This document shows positions 8,805 to 17,205 of a DNA stretch of 36,585 nt, in pieces. The DNA is from Treponema sp. (GTDB lineage: Bacteria; Spirochaetota; Spirochaetia; Treponematales; Breznakiellaceae): the NCBI GenBank assembly GCA_009787695.1, contig WQSW01000011.1, positions 1-36,585 of the forward strand. Reading direction: 5' to 3'. The notes under the pieces are model-generated. The model saw only the letters and a program-made list of their open reading frames with translations. It did no database searches and was not told the DNA's origin. Every line of letters begins with the position of its first letter. Within the stretch, counting starts at the first letter, position 1. The translations under genes and the position numbers were made by a program.

Positions 8805-9758
8805 TTATAAATTAGACGGCGGTAATTCGTTTATTATCAATATTTCCGGTCGGTATTCAAAATGCATAGTATCGAAGAGATCCCATTTTCCGCCCCAGAT
8901 AAAACCGTAAGATTCAAACAAGCGTATAACAGCTGCAGGCGGGTGATACCGTTCGCTGTATGTGACGTTCCACCAGTCTTCCCTGTACTGCGAAGTCCAA
9001 AGCCAGTAGGTTTGTTTACCGTTTAAATTTGAAGGAAGAAAATCAATTGCGATTCCGTATGAATGATAAGATCGGGATTGGCTTTCGGCGATATTGCGCC
9101 AGTTGTATCCTTCAAAAATATCGATACTGTTTATCCATGCTTGAATTTGCCGATCGGCTCTTCCCATTGCTGCAATTTGTTTTTCTATTTGTTCTAACTT
9201 ATCTATTAGTGACTTATGCATTTTTACATATTTTCCGAAAAAAGAAATGTAATCCATTAATTTTTCAGTTTCAATTTGGTTGCTTGATACTTGCCAAAGA
9301 GCGTCAAGAAAAAAATTAGAACGGCGGGTTGTACTTTGGCTTCCCGCATTTGTTAAGTTTTTATATTCCTCTATTTCTTCCGGACTAAACGGTGTCCACT
9401 GCGGCAATTCATCGGGATAATCATAAAATTGATATGTTCTGTATTTTGCAGTATTTACAAATTCATTTTCCGGTAACATTTTTCCGTCTGAATAATAATA
9501 CCAAGTGCCTTTTAATAAAACCGCCCAATCATTATTTCTAAATTCCGCTTTTTCGATTTTGTCAGGATAAGCTTTTAAAATGGCTTTTATTACTATTTCT
9601 GCTCTTGTCGGGATATAAGGTTCCGAACCAAGCTGATCTTTATTATCAGCTTCTCCGAACAGATAGTTGTTAAAAGGTTTTGCAGCCGGCTTGCTGCCGC
9701 AAGAATATATCATTCCTATTATGATAATTAGTATTATGGCAGCGATTTTTTTGTTCAT
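8805..9758 (-). CDS. M15/VanY-like peptidase lipoprotein
   Basis: 317 residues with a lipoprotein signal: KK, a run of I/L, then IYSC with Cys20 as the predicted lipidated residue. Residues 225-305 match the LAS metallopeptidase fold of the VanY/M15 type: SYHSYGIAIDF supplies zinc ligands His232 and Asp239, and DTMHFEYRP supplies His299. Family members cleave D-Ala-D-Ala or related bonds in peptidoglycan, so a periplasmic cell-wall carboxypeptidase or endopeptidase role is likely. The first 120 residues are specific to this protein and unassigned. AAGGAGAG lies about 14 bases before the ATG, longer spacing than usual; no other in-frame start is available. It diverges from fliG1. Confidence 0.78.
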   Translation of the reverse strand: MNKKIAAIILIIIIGMIYSCGSKPAAKPFNNYLFGEADNKDQLGSEPYIPTRAEIVIKAILKAYPDKIEKAEFRNNDWAVLLKGTWYYYSDGKMLPENEFVNTAKYRTYQFYDYPDELPQWTPFSPEEIEEYKNLTNAGSQSTTRRSNFFLDALWQVSSNQIETEKLMDYISFFGKYVKMHKSLIDKLEQIEKQIAAMGRADRQIQAWINSIDIFEGYNWRNIAESQSRSYHSYGIAIDFLPSNLNGKQTYWLWTSQYREDWWNVTYSERYHPPAAVIRLFESYGFIWGGKWDLFDTMHFEYRPEILIINELPPSNL

Positions 9759-9778
9759 TAAATAAAACTCAACTCTCC

Positions 9779-9808
9779 TTGTTCTTTACTTATATATTAT
9801 ATTATAAT
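9779..9808 (+). promoter_or_regulatory. Promoter for fliG1-like gene
   Basis: TTGTTC (9779-9784), an 18-base spacer and a perfect TATAAT (9803-9808) lie in the short divergent gap. The ATG at 9817 is only 8 bases after the -10 and has no Shine-Dalgarno, so transcription may begin at or next to the start codon. The promoter is read from the sequence; its use is inferred. Confidence 0.5.
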
Positions 9809-9816
9809 ATTTGGAT

Positions 9817-10983
9817 ATGGGGAATATAATTCGGCACGGTGTCGATATGTATAAACAAACAATGAATTCGAATGATGCTGCACAGCAGCTGCCCCAAGAA
9901 CTAATAAGAACCGTACAAGAAACAAATGAATCTGAACTAAAAGAATCTAAATACCGCCGTGTAGCAAAATTCCTGATTATCATAGGCAGCGAACAAGCTG
10001 CGGGCATCCTTTCAGAACTTGATCCCGATCAGGTAAGCGCAATTTCAAAAGAAATAGCTCTTATTAAAACAATCAGCCCGGAAGAGCGAATCGAAGTTCT
10101 TGAAGAATTTAAAAATTTATTTGCCAGATTAAGTTCTGCACAAACCGGGTTTGTAAAAACGGGGTTTGCAGAAACAGGGTTTGCAGGTTCTTCGTCCGGA
10201 GGAATTGAAACAGCAAGACGGATTCTTTACGCCGCAAAGGGAGCTGAAAAAGGCGAAGCGCTTCTTAATAAAGCTGTTCCCGAATCAAAAGAAAGCGCCT
10301 TTAGTTTTCTTGAAGATTTTTCGCCTGAGCAAATTGTCATGCTTTTAAAAGGTGAATCCGATCAAACTGCAGCAATGATACTTACACGCCTTTCATCAAA
10401 ACTTTCTGCAGGGACATTGAGCAAACTTCCTCCTAAAAGCAAGCCGGAAGTTTTAAGGCGCATGGCACATCAAGGGGAAGTAATGCCGGAAGTGCTTCAG
10501 CAAGTGGCAGAGGCGTTTAAAGAAAAAGTAAGGCATGTTTCAGGCGGTGCGAAAGATGTAGAAATAGACGGAATGCAGCGTCTTGCGGCAATTTTAAAAC
10601 AGGGTGATTATTCTTTCGGCGACAGGCTTATCAACGAACTTGAAGCAGAAGATCCCAAAATAGGAAAGGATTTAAAAGAAAAACTTTATACTCTTGATGA
10701 CATTATCAATACGGTTGATCGTCCCATTCAAGAAAAATTAGCAATGATGTCTGAAAGCGAAATTGCAATTTTATTAAAAGGCAGAAGCAAAGAATTTTCC
10801 GAAAAAATTCTTTCTTGCGTATCAGCAGGAAGAAGACAAGTAATCCGCGAAGAGTTTGAAGTTTTGGGCGCAGTATCAAAGCGCGATTGCGATGCCGCCG
10901 CTAAGGAATTTCTTTCATGGTTCAGGCTTGCCCGCGAAAGAGGCGAAATTATACTTTATAGCGATGAGGATGTTGTTTTATGA
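9817..10983 (+). CDS. fliG1: Flagellar motor switch protein FliG paralogue (FliG1 type)
   Basis: About 388 residues with FliG architecture. The N-terminal part has YRRVAKFLIIIGSEQAAGIL and the ELDPDQVSAISKEIA helix seen in FliG N-domains. An FLEDFSPEQIVMLLKGESDQ segment matches the middle-domain EHPQ-type region. The C-terminal part has LYTLDDIINTVDRPIQEKLA, as in the FliG torque domain, but that domain lacks the full charged motif of the canonical motor FliG. Spirochaetes carry two FliG proteins, and the divergent one (FliG1) affects rotation of one filament end in Borrelia. A linker of three TGF-type repeats is encoded at 10144-10188. Start choice is uncertain: TTG 9811, ATG 9817 and ATG 9847 are all in frame. 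The stop overlaps the M16C gene's ATG. Confidence 0.82.
   Translation: MGNIIRHGVDMYKQTMNSNDAAQQLPQELIRTVQETNESELKESKYRRVAKFLIIIGSEQAAGILSELDPDQVSAISKEIALIKTISPEERIEVLEEFKNLFARLSSAQTGFVKTGFAETGFAGSSSGGIETARRILYAAKGAEKGEALLNKAVPESKESAFSFLEDFSPEQIVMLLKGESDQTAAMILTRLSSKLSAGTLSKLPPKSKPEVLRRMAHQGEVMPEVLQQVAEAFKEKVRHVSGGAKDVEIDGMQRLAAILKQGDYSFGDRLINELEAEDPKIGKDLKEKLYTLDDIINTVDRPIQEKLAMMSESEIAILLKGRSKEFSEKILSCVSAGRRQVIREEFEVLGAVSKRDCDAAAKEFLSWFRLARERGEIILYSDEDVVL
10144..10188 (+). repeat. 15-bp minisatellite inside fliG1 (three copies)
   Basis: Three consecutive 15-base units encode TGFVK, TGFAE and TGFAG. The units share the core GGGTTTG and differ at a few bases. They sit in the linker after the FliG N-domain. 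Because the unit is a multiple of three, copy-number change would keep the frame. Confidence 0.8.
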
Positions 10984-13900
10984 GCGAAAAATCAAATTTG
11001 CCCAAACAGAATTTGCAAAAAGGGCAAAAACTTGACAGCGGTTTTGTCATTTTAGATATAGTTAAATTAGAAGAATTAACAACCGGCTCTTCTTCGGAAC
11101 CGTACGGAATTTGGGCTAAACATGAAAAATGCGAAGCAGAAGTTTTTCATGTTTTAAATGATGACAGTGAAAATCTTTTTTCGTTTTCTTTTGCAACTTT
11201 TCCTGAGGATAATACCGGTGTTGCGCATATTCTTGAACACTCAGTTCTTTGCGGTTCAGAACGCTATCCTTTAAAAGATGCGTTTATTACACTTGCGCAG
11301 GGAAGTTTGCAAACTTTTTTAAATGCATTTACCTTTCCGGACAAAACAGTTTACCCTGCAAGTTCAACTAACGAACACGATTATTTTAACTTGATGTCCG
11401 TATACGGTGATGCGGTTTTTAATCCTTTAATTCCTGAGTGGACATTCATGCAGGAAGGTCACAGGTTGGAATACAACGAAGACGGCGAATTGTCTGTTAC
11501 AGGCGTTGTTTACAACGAAATGAAAGGCGCTTATTCTTCTATGGATTCTTATACCGCTCTTTGGGTTGAAAAATCTGTAATGCCGGACACACCTTATTCA
11601 TTTGAATCAGGAGGCGATCCGCTTGATATTCCGCAGTTGACTTGGGAGGGATTGAAAAAATTTCACAGGACACGCTATTCTCCTGCAAATTGTAAGATAT
11701 TCCTTGCAGGCAATATCCCCACAGAAAAGCAGCTTGCCTTTTTAAACGATGAATTTTTTTCCCGCATGAGCGCAGGTAAAGCCTGTAATCCTATCGGGAA
11801 AGCCGAACGCTGGAAAGAACCGAAAAAAATTCATATAAATTGTCCTGCAGGAAGTGAATTAAAACCTACAATCTATCTTTCATGGTTATGTTCCGACATT
11901 CTTGATGTCAACGAAAATATTGCATTATCAGTCCTTACTGAAATTCTTTTTGGGCATGACGGCTCTCCTTTAACAAGAGTTCTAACCGATTCAGGTTTCG
12001 GCGAAGATGTTGAATCAGGTTTGGACGTAGAAATAAGGGAAACAATTTTTATTGCCGGATTAAAAAATGTAAACATTCAAGAGAATAATATAGAAAAGAC
12101 GGGCGAAGCTGTTAAATCTCTTATTATGAATGAATTGCTCAGATTGGAAAAAGAAGGTATCCCGCCGCAAGAAATAGAAGCGGCTCTGTTGACAATAGAA
12201 TTTTCGCAGCGTGAAATACGCCGTTCAAACGGACCTTTTTCTCTTGTGTGGATGCGCCGCGCATTGCGTACGTGGCTTCACGGCAGTAAGCCATGGGAAG
12301 GTCTTTTAATAGAACCTGCTATTTCAAAAGTAAAAGAAAATCTTTTAAAAGATAATCGTTATTTTGAATCGCTGATTAAAAAATATTTATTAGATAACCC
12401 CCATTATGCGCTTGTTACAGTCGAACCAAAAGAAGGTTTTCTAACTCAGCAGGAAGAAACACTTTCTAAAAAACTTGCAAACATCGATAAAAATTTAAGC
12501 GAAGATGAACGCCGCTTAATAAAAGAAAAATCAGAAGAACTTGAAATAATACAAAGCGAACCTAATACACCGGAAGCGCTTGCATCAATACCTCATCTTT
12601 CGCGTAATGATCTTTCTTCCGAGATCGATTTGATTCATAGGAGGCACGAAGATTTAAACGGAGTGCCCGCTCTCTGTCATGATTTGCACACAAACGGAAT
12701 TACATATTTTGATCTTGCTTTCCCTGTTGATGTTATGAGCCTTGATGATTATCCATGGCTTACATTATTCAGCGGTGCGGTAATTTCTGTCGGTCTTCCG
12801 GGTATGGATTACGGCGAAGTGTCAAGTTTGATGGCGCGTACTGTCGGCGGATTTGATACGATTATAAATTCATCAACAGCTGTAAAAGGCACTCCCGCAT
12901 ATTTACAAACCGCATCAGGAAAATTTGATCTGTCGGGACGCGAGTGGCTTTTGTACAGAATAAAATGTCTTGATGAAAAAATCGCGCCGTCATTGGATTT
13001 GGCTCTTCGATTAATTCTTGAAGCGGATCTCAATGACAGCCGCCGTATAAACGATCTTATTTTAGAATTAAAAACCGAAACTTATTCCAGTTTTGCACAT
13101 GCCGGTCATCTTTATGCATCCGGCAGAGCGGGACGGGGATGTTCACGTTCCAAAAGAGCGGAAGAAAAATTGGAAGGAATTTCGCAGGTTGAATTTATAA
13201 GCCGTCTTGTAAAAATGGATACCGATCAAGTAATTGCCAAGCTGCTTGCGATACGGGAAAAGATTAATGGTGCGGGGTTAATTGTAAATATTACAGGAAG
13301 CTCCAATAAAAACGCTTGTTCGGAAGCGGCAAAAAGGTTTTCCCGATTCGGAGCGCCTGTGCCGCGTCTTTCTGTTACAGATGATGAACCAAAGAATACG
13401 GCGGAAGTTTTCGCCTCACAATCTCTTCAAGTGGGGTTTGCAGCTTTAGCGCTTAATGCCGCACCTTTTGATACCGTTGAACAGATGGCAGAAAGCGTGT
13501 TAACGCATCAGCTTTCCACAGGAGTGTTATGGGAAGATATACGCATGAAAGGCGGCGCTTACGGGGCTTCCATAAATAACGACAGTATTGAAAACTGTGT
13601 TTCTTTTGCAACTTACCGCGATCCCAATCCTCTGCGTTCGTTAGATGTAATTTCGGAAATTTTAAAAAACAACTGCGATAAATCGGAATATTGCGAATGT
13701 ACAGAAGATAACCTTGTTAAAAATATTATTGGCTGTTATTCGAAAGAGACAAAGCCGAAAACAAGCGCGAAAAAAGGCGTTTTAGATTTTATCCGGTTTT
13801 TATACGGTTATGAAGACTGCTTCCGCAAAAGAAAATTGGAACGCCTTATCAATCTTTCTGCTGATGATATTTCAAATGCGTTTACTTCGCTTTCTTCAAG

Positions 13901-13994
13901 AACACAGAAAGGACCTGTTATTATCGGCGGAACGAAAATCGCAGAGCAGGCGGCGGCGGCATTGGGAACAGAAGTTAAAATACTGCCTGTTTAA
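10980..13994 (+). CDS. M16C presequence-protease-like zinc peptidase
   Basis: 1,004 residues, the usual length of the M16C (PreP/Cym1) group, in which one polypeptide carries four homologous domains closing round a substrate chamber. The inverted zinc motif is HILEH (His83, Glu86, His87) with the third ligand Glu180 in VVYNEMKGAYSS. The C-terminal half has the RMKGGAYG-type signature (DIRMKGGAYGA) expected in these enzymes. It should degrade short unstructured peptides. No signal peptide is seen, so it is probably cytoplasmic. The ATG overlaps the fliG1 stop as ATGA, implying translational coupling; why a peptidase should be coupled to a flagellar gene is unclear. Its stop overlaps the stop of the convergent gene. 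Confidence 0.92.
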   Translation: MSEKSNLPKQNLQKGQKLDSGFVILDIVKLEELTTGSSSEPYGIWAKHEKCEAEVFHVLNDDSENLFSFSFATFPEDNTGVAHILEHSVLCGSERYPLKDAFITLAQGSLQTFLNAFTFPDKTVYPASSTNEHDYFNLMSVYGDAVFNPLIPEWTFMQEGHRLEYNEDGELSVTGVVYNEMKGAYSSMDSYTALWVEKSVMPDTPYSFESGGDPLDIPQLTWEGLKKFHRTRYSPANCKIFLAGNIPTEKQLAFLNDEFFSRMSAGKACNPIGKAERWKEPKKIHINCPAGSELKPTIYLSWLCSDILDVNENIALSVLTEILFGHDGSPLTRVLTDSGFGEDVESGLDVEIRETIFIAGLKNVNIQENNIEKTGEAVKSLIMNELLRLEKEGIPPQEIEAALLTIEFSQREIRRSNGPFSLVWMRRALRTWLHGSKPWEGLLIEPAISKVKENLLKDNRYFESLIKKYLLDNPHYALVTVEPKEGFLTQQEETLSKKLANIDKNLSEDERRLIKEKSEELEIIQSEPNTPEALASIPHLSRNDLSSEIDLIHRRHEDLNGVPALCHDLHTNGITYFDLAFPVDVMSLDDYPWLTLFSGAVISVGLPGMDYGEVSSLMARTVGGFDTIINSSTAVKGTPAYLQTASGKFDLSGREWLLYRIKCLDEKIAPSLDLALRLILEADLNDSRRINDLILELKTETYSSFAHAGHLYASGRAGRGCSRSKRAEEKLEGISQVEFISRLVKMDTDQVIAKLLAIREKINGAGLIVNITGSSNKNACSEAAKRFSRFGAPVPRLSVTDDEPKNTAEVFASQSLQVGFAALALNAAPFDTVEQMAESVLTHQLSTGVLWEDIRMKGGAYGASINNDSIENCVSFATYRDPNPLRSLDVISEILKNNCDKSEYCECTEDNLVKNIIGCYSKETKPKTSAKKGVLDFIRFLYGYEDCFRKRKLERLINLSADDISNAFTSLSSRTQKGPVIIGGTKIAEQAAAALGTEVKILPV

Positions 13995-16090
13995 GTTGCT
14001 GCAGGCGGAGAGTTATTGGATTTCTTTAAGGCATCTTTAAAAATTTGATCTGCATCTAATTTTTGATCCACACCGAACATCGGAACAATTCCTTCTTCTT
14101 TAATGCTTCTGAAAAGAGGTCCGGGGCGGTTTTGATATGCCCAGCTGTTTTCATTGTTTACAAGGTAGTCCAATAGCGTAACTGCCGACAGCGAGAAGAA
14201 AATTAATGTAGCGTTAATTCTTTTTTCTGCAGAAAGCATTAAATCAAGCCGTTTTGATACGGGATTAGGTACTTGGAAATTGTATGTTTCCCATGGGTTA
14301 TTAATTCCTATACACTGCGCTCTTGTTGCAGCTCCTCCGGCACGTATCCCTTGATTTATTCCGTTAGCTACACTTGTTAATGTTTTCCGCAATTTTCTGA
14401 TTTCACTGTAAACAGGGACAATATCTTTTTTAGAAAACGGCGGCGGCCCCAATGATTCAAATTTATAATATGGAAGAAAATAAAGTCTTTTGATCCAATG
14501 GAGTTCGTTTAATGTTCTTTTTGCATAAGGTGTCGATCTTGCGTCTCCTGAATTTTCCAGCATACGGCAGTACTCTGTCAATCGCGGGAGGTAATCTCTT
14601 GAGAAGCTGTCCTCGATAAAACTGCGCCAGCTGTTTAGTGTTTCGGTAATTTCATCTCCCACTCGTAAAGGATTTCCGTCAGCTCCTGTGATAATACTAA
14701 AGTTTACAGAGCGCAACCCTATAAAAAGATCATCCAATATGTTAAGCAGCACAGCAACCTGCTGAACAGGATCGGTTCTGGCGATTAATTCATATCCATG
14801 TCTCATGTTGTAAACATTGGCAAAATACGGATAAAGATCGGGGTATTCTTCCAGCTTTGTCCAACCTGCTTTTGGAAAGAGGCTTTCCAATGCACCGCTG
14901 CTTTGTTCCAGAGCTTTTTTCTGCGCTTTATCAAAATCTTCTTTTGCTTTTTTTTCATTTATTTCTTGTTCATTTTGATCATCTTCTTCTGTAAGAAGTT
15001 CTTCGTCTAATTCTTTATTATCTGTCGCTTCTTCTTCATTCAGCTCTTCTTCGCTGACTTCTTTCTGAATAGCTTCTGTGTCGATGGTTTCTAATTGCTG
15101 CGGGTTTAAATCTTCTGAGTTTAATTGATCTGTTTCATTAACATTTAAAAGAGCCATAAAGCGTCTGCGTCTTTCAATAAAGAAACGTTCATAAACTATA
15201 AAACGATCAGAAAGCAGTTTCATCAATAAAGGATATAAACCAAACTGAACATTTCTTCTTATATCGCCGAGATAAGAAATAATGTTGCGGATAATGTCCT
15301 GATATTTATCTTTTGCTTCCATAGGGCTTTCTATGTAAAGGATTTTATAAATTAATTTAAAAGCTGTTTTAATATTTTCTGTATTTAAATCGTCAAGAAT
15401 AAAGAGCGGTTTAAAAATACCTTTTAAAACATCAGTAAAATCTGAAAGTTTTACCGTACGCGGATGAGACTGTAATTCAGCGATGTTTTTTGCAAGCGTT
15501 TCTATGTCCCAGCTTCGCATGGTATCTAAAACTTTATAAACAAAGGGAGATGCTCTTTTTAATTGAACATTACGTTTTCTGTTACTTTTTGGAAAGAGAT
15601 TTCTTGCCGCTGTTACAAGTCTTTCTATCTTACGGTAATATTCATTCATGCGGACAGTTACAAAACGAGGGTTTATATAGTCTACGGGTTCTTTAAAAAA
15701 AGAAAAAATAGAAGCCAGAACCTGCATAGAATTTTTTATCTCGAACATAAGTTGTCCCGCGTATTGATCAATTTTTATCCTTTCTGAATAACTGAGTTTT
15801 ACAGGAGAGGTAGGATCGTCTCCGGGAAACGGTCCCATTTGTTTGGATTTTGTTCCTTTTTCTTCGTCCGGCGCTAAATCGATTCTGCGCCGTTTTTTTC
15901 CGCCTACAACGACATCGACAGTTTCTTTTCTGACAGGTGCGCTTCTTTCTGTACCTACTTCGCCGCCCAGAATTTGAGCCATCCGTTTTGCTTCTGCGTC
16001 ATCTGTTACGCCTAATTTATCCCGAACTTTTCCAAGTTCGCCGGGTGCGTAAATTGCATTTTTTGAAGATGCGTTGTTTTTCTTTGCCAT
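13991..16090 (-). CDS. Large uncharacterised cytoplasmic protein
   Basis: About 699 residues, unrecognised. I chose ATG 16090 over the GTG at 16096 because AAGG lies 8 bases before it. There is no signal peptide or membrane span. The N-terminal 90 residues are charged and contain KKRRRIDLAPDEE. Residues about 95-330 look helical, with YAGQLMFEIKNSMQVLASIF and many Arg/Lys. A Glu/Asp-rich low-complexity segment lies near 335-385 (DEELLTEEDDQNEQE). The last 300 residues are again helical, with a late hydrophobic stretch (NATLIFFSLSAVTLLDYLV). It follows the DUF2804 gene after a 2-base gap, so the two are almost certainly co-translated. It could be a spirochaete-specific scaffold or a regulator; function is not assigned. 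Confidence 0.8.
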   Translation of the reverse strand: MAKKNNASSKNAIYAPGELGKVRDKLGVTDDAEAKRMAQILGGEVGTERSAPVRKETVDVVVGGKKRRRIDLAPDEEKGTKSKQMGPFPGDDPTSPVKLSYSERIKIDQYAGQLMFEIKNSMQVLASIFSFFKEPVDYINPRFVTVRMNEYYRKIERLVTAARNLFPKSNRKRNVQLKRASPFVYKVLDTMRSWDIETLAKNIAELQSHPRTVKLSDFTDVLKGIFKPLFILDDLNTENIKTAFKLIYKILYIESPMEAKDKYQDIIRNIISYLGDIRRNVQFGLYPLLMKLLSDRFIVYERFFIERRRRFMALLNVNETDQLNSEDLNPQQLETIDTEAIQKEVSEEELNEEEATDNKELDEELLTEEDDQNEQEINEKKAKEDFDKAQKKALEQSSGALESLFPKAGWTKLEEYPDLYPYFANVYNMRHGYELIARTDPVQQVAVLLNILDDLFIGLRSVNFSIITGADGNPLRVGDEITETLNSWRSFIEDSFSRDYLPRLTEYCRMLENSGDARSTPYAKRTLNELHWIKRLYFLPYYKFESLGPPPFSKKDIVPVYSEIRKLRKTLTSVANGINQGIRAGGAATRAQCIGINNPWETYNFQVPNPVSKRLDLMLSAEKRINATLIFFSLSAVTLLDYLVNNENSWAYQNRPGPLFRSIKEEGIVPMFGVDQKLDADQIFKDALKKSNNSPPAAT

Positions 16091-16092
16091 AT

Positions 16093-17139
16093 TCACATCC
16101 TTAAAAAAAGTTTTTCTCCCATTCCAAAGAGATCCTTTATTTTTATTTTTTCACCTTCCGAATTAACCAACATTCCGTTGTAAGTTCCCACAGAGGCGAT
16201 AAAATCAGCTTTTGTAAAAAGCAAATTTGACACGCCTTTGTTTTGTTCAATAGGAGAAAATGTTAAATCAACCATACCCTCTATATCTTGGATATTCCAA
16301 TTTGACTCAGGACCGTTAGGCATTGTAATGAGTACAGGCGGTAATAGAGTTAATTTTCCATTTACCCATAAAGCGTTTTCGTTGTTTTTATTTGTCTCCT
16401 TAGTTTGATTTTCGGCAAGATGGAAACCAAAATGTTCTTTTTCTTCGTTTAAACTTGTTGCATTGCACATGGTTGTTTGCATATTATACGGGAAAAAACC
16501 TTTATAGTCACAGAAAAATCCGGAGCAAGTGTCTTGTTTAAATTCAATTTGATTTTCCTCAAAAACCATGCTGCCATGAACAGGAGTCAGCGTTTTAAAT
16601 GCATACATAGAACGGCGCTCGGAAAATCCGAGAGAAACTGTCATTGGGGTAGTCTCTTGCGTAACATTATATTCAAGATGCACAGTTAGCGAAGGATTTT
16701 TCCGTGTTGATTCTATATTTAAATAAAGTTTGACGGTATTTGTGTCCAGCCAATTATGAATTTGGAAAAAAAAGTTTGATGAACGGCTTTCTACAATAGA
16801 GTTTGACAAGCTTTGCGGAAGCTGCCAGCCGGAAAAAGATTTCTTTTTTATAAAAAGGTATTTCTTCTTGTTTTTCTTGTCATAAAGCAGAACTTGAACC
16901 ATTTGGTAAAGTTTTATATTACAAAAAAGCGCTTCCAGCAGATAGGAATCATTCTGAACGGTAAAACATTGCCATTCTTTAATTCTGCAATCTCTTAGCC
17001 AGCGCGGAAAGGGGTAATTGTAAGGCTTGCGTATTTCCAGTAAATCCGCTTTTTCAAAAGCTTTGTTCCATGTCCCAAAGACAGGTCTACCGTCTTTTAC
17101 AGGCGAGGCAATTGGGGATAGTATTTCCCTACTATACAT
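16093..17139 (-). CDS. DUF2804 domain-containing protein
   Basis: 348 residues. Length and pattern match DUF2804: an N-terminal DGRPVFGTWNKAF element, a W-rich start to the first domain (RWLRDCRIKEWQCFTVQND), repeated beta-rich segments, and a C-terminal WNIQDIEGMVDLTFSPIEQ stretch typical of the family. The family has no established biochemical role; its beta-sandwich prediction has led to comparison with lipid- or carotenoid-binding folds. No signal peptide is seen. It is the first gene of a two-gene unit with the large unknown protein, whose start follows its stop by 2 bases. A perfect inverted repeat sits just before the start codon and there is no clear Shine-Dalgarno. Confidence 0.65.
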   Translation of the reverse strand: MYSREILSPIASPVKDGRPVFGTWNKAFEKADLLEIRKPYNYPFPRWLRDCRIKEWQCFTVQNDSYLLEALFCNIKLYQMVQVLLYDKKNKKKYLFIKKKSFSGWQLPQSLSNSIVESRSSNFFFQIHNWLDTNTVKLYLNIESTRKNPSLTVHLEYNVTQETTPMTVSLGFSERRSMYAFKTLTPVHGSMVFEENQIEFKQDTCSGFFCDYKGFFPYNMQTTMCNATSLNEEKEHFGFHLAENQTKETNKNNENALWVNGKLTLLPPVLITMPNGPESNWNIQDIEGMVDLTFSPIEQNKGVSNLLFTKADFIASVGTYNGMLVNSEGEKIKIKDLFGMGEKLFLRM

Positions 17140-17141
17140 CA

Positions 17142-17155
17142 GCTAGAACTCTAGC
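17142..17155. promoter_or_regulatory. Perfect inverted repeat upstream of DUF2804 gene
   Basis: GCTAGA-AC-TCTAGC, a 6-base perfect inverted repeat with a 2-base centre, lies 3 bases before the ATG of the DUF2804 gene. It has the shape of an operator for a dimeric regulator or of a small mRNA hairpin over the ribosome site. Chance cannot be excluded for so short a site. Confidence 0.3.
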
Positions 17156-17205
17156 ATATTTAACAAACTTATGCGAATACCCCTATAATGTAAAAAATTC
17201 AGAGT

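Noticed and set aside
13960-14000. Search for a transcription terminator between the convergent M16C and unknown genes
   Set aside because: The genes overlap and no GC-rich hairpin with T-run is present.
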